Part shown: positions 5,600 to 5,953 of the stretch, in pieces
Layout of the letters: each line of letters begins with the position of its first letter
Position numbering within the stretch: position 1 is the first letter of the stretch
DNA from: an uncultured Oscillospiraceae bacterium
GTDB lineage: Bacteria; Bacillota; Clostridia; Oscillospirales; Oscillospiraceae
Length of the DNA stretch: 5,953 nucleotides
Direction of reading: 5' to 3'
NCBI GenBank assembly: GCA_947624465.1
Contig: CANQKJ010000137.1
Location: 1-5,953 of the forward strand
Notes under the pieces: model-generated
Databases searched by the model: none
Told to the model about the DNA's origin: nothing
The model's input: the letters and a program-made list of their open reading frames with translations, nothing else
Program-made: the position numbers and the translations under genes

Positions 5600-5616
5600 C
5601 TGAAAGGGAGTTTTTG
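5600..5616 (+). promoter_or_regulatory. purC ribosome binding region, near-copy of the purE one
   Basis: CTGAAAGGGAGTTTTTG matches 5073-5089 at 16 of 17 positions and ends 2 bases before the purC ATG. The purE-purC gap is only 32 bases, contains no terminator, and this block makes up half of it. Confidence 0.6.
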
Positions 5617-5618
5617 AT

Positions 5619-5953
5619 ATGGAAAAGCTGCAACAGCTCTACGAGGGCAAGGCCAAAAAGGTCTTCGCCACCGCCGACCCCGATCTGGTCATCGTGTCCT
5701 ATAAGGACGACGCCACCGCCTTCGACGGGCTCAAGAAGGGCACCATCAGCGGCAAGGGCGCCATCAACAACCAGATGTCCAACTTCCTCATGCGGAAGCT
5801 GGCCGCCTCCGGGATCCCCACCCACTTCGTGGAGGAGCTGAACGACCGGGAGACCGTGGTGAAGAAGGTCTCCATCGTCCCCCTGGAGGTCATCATCCGC
5901 AACGTGTCCGCCGGCTCCTTCGCCAAGCGGTTCGGCGTGGAGGAGGGCATCGT
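5619..5953 (+). CDS. purC: SAICAR synthetase PurC, 3'-truncated
   Basis: The ATG at 5619 (GGGAG 8 bases upstream) opens a frame that runs off the right edge with 111 complete codons of a usual length of about 235-240. Visible signatures are LYEGKAKKV (7-15), the nucleotide-binding start of the SAICAR synthetase fold; [20 protein letters not shown] (27-46) with GKGAINN (45-51); and the substrate-binding [14 protein letters not shown] (91-104). PurC joins aspartate to carboxyaminoimidazole ribonucleotide using ATP, the step right after PurE, which explains the adjacency. All key residues expected in this half are present. The remainder of the gene and any further pur genes lie beyond the window. 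Confidence 0.96.
   Translation, partial: MEKLQQLYEGKAKKVFATADPDLVIVSYKDDATAFDGLKKGTISGKGAINNQMSNFLMRKLAASGIPTHFVEELNDRETVVKKVSIVPLEVIIRNVSAGSFAKRFGVEEGI

Noticed and set aside
1..5953. Mobile elements, CRISPR arrays, tRNA or rRNA genes
   Set aside because: No transposase-like frame, terminal or direct repeats, spaced repeat arrays or tRNA/rRNA signatures were seen on either strand.

Overview
The window is a high-GC, gene-dense piece of a bacterial chromosome. Strong AGGAGG-type ribosome binding sites, GCC/CTG/GGC-rich codons, a CsaB-type pyruvyl transferase and a PrsA/SurA-like foldase point to a monoderm Firmicute. My best guess is a GC-rich gut Clostridium relative (Oscillospiraceae, Flavonifractor/Pseudoflavonifractor-like); this is inference from protein style, not a database match.

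Layout. (1) 1-754, +: the C-terminal part of a parvulin-type peptidyl-prolyl isomerase, cut by the left edge. (2) 783-813: a strong GC hairpin between convergent genes. (3) 816-1388, -: a small PAP2-family membrane phosphatase. (4) 1389-1496: a compact intergenic region with two consensus-like promoters facing each other, one for each flanking gene. (5) 1497-4787, +: a tight three-gene run, GT4-type glycosyltransferase, csaB (polysaccharide pyruvyl transferase), then a second, more divergent glycosyltransferase. (6) 4788-5091: a 304-base gap with a good promoter, a 27-codon leader ORF, an exact 13-base match to the common end of Illumina adapters, and a GC hairpin followed by a T run just upstream of purE. 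(7) 5092-5953, +: purE, then the start of purC, cut by the right edge.

How the genes fit together. The two glycosyltransferases and CsaB probably build and pyruvylate a secondary cell wall polysaccharide, the ligand that holds SLH-domain proteins on the surface. The neighbouring PAP2 enzyme could recycle the undecaprenyl carrier lipid used in that work, and the foldase would act on exported proteins outside the membrane. purE and purC are consecutive-pathway genes of de novo purine synthesis, probably the head of a pur operon.

The most notable points are the purE leader, which reads either as a leader-peptide/terminator attenuator or as an assembly junction marked by adapter sequence, and the face-to-face promoter pair at 1402-1469. 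I found no mobile element, CRISPR array, tRNA, rRNA or clearly novel gene system.
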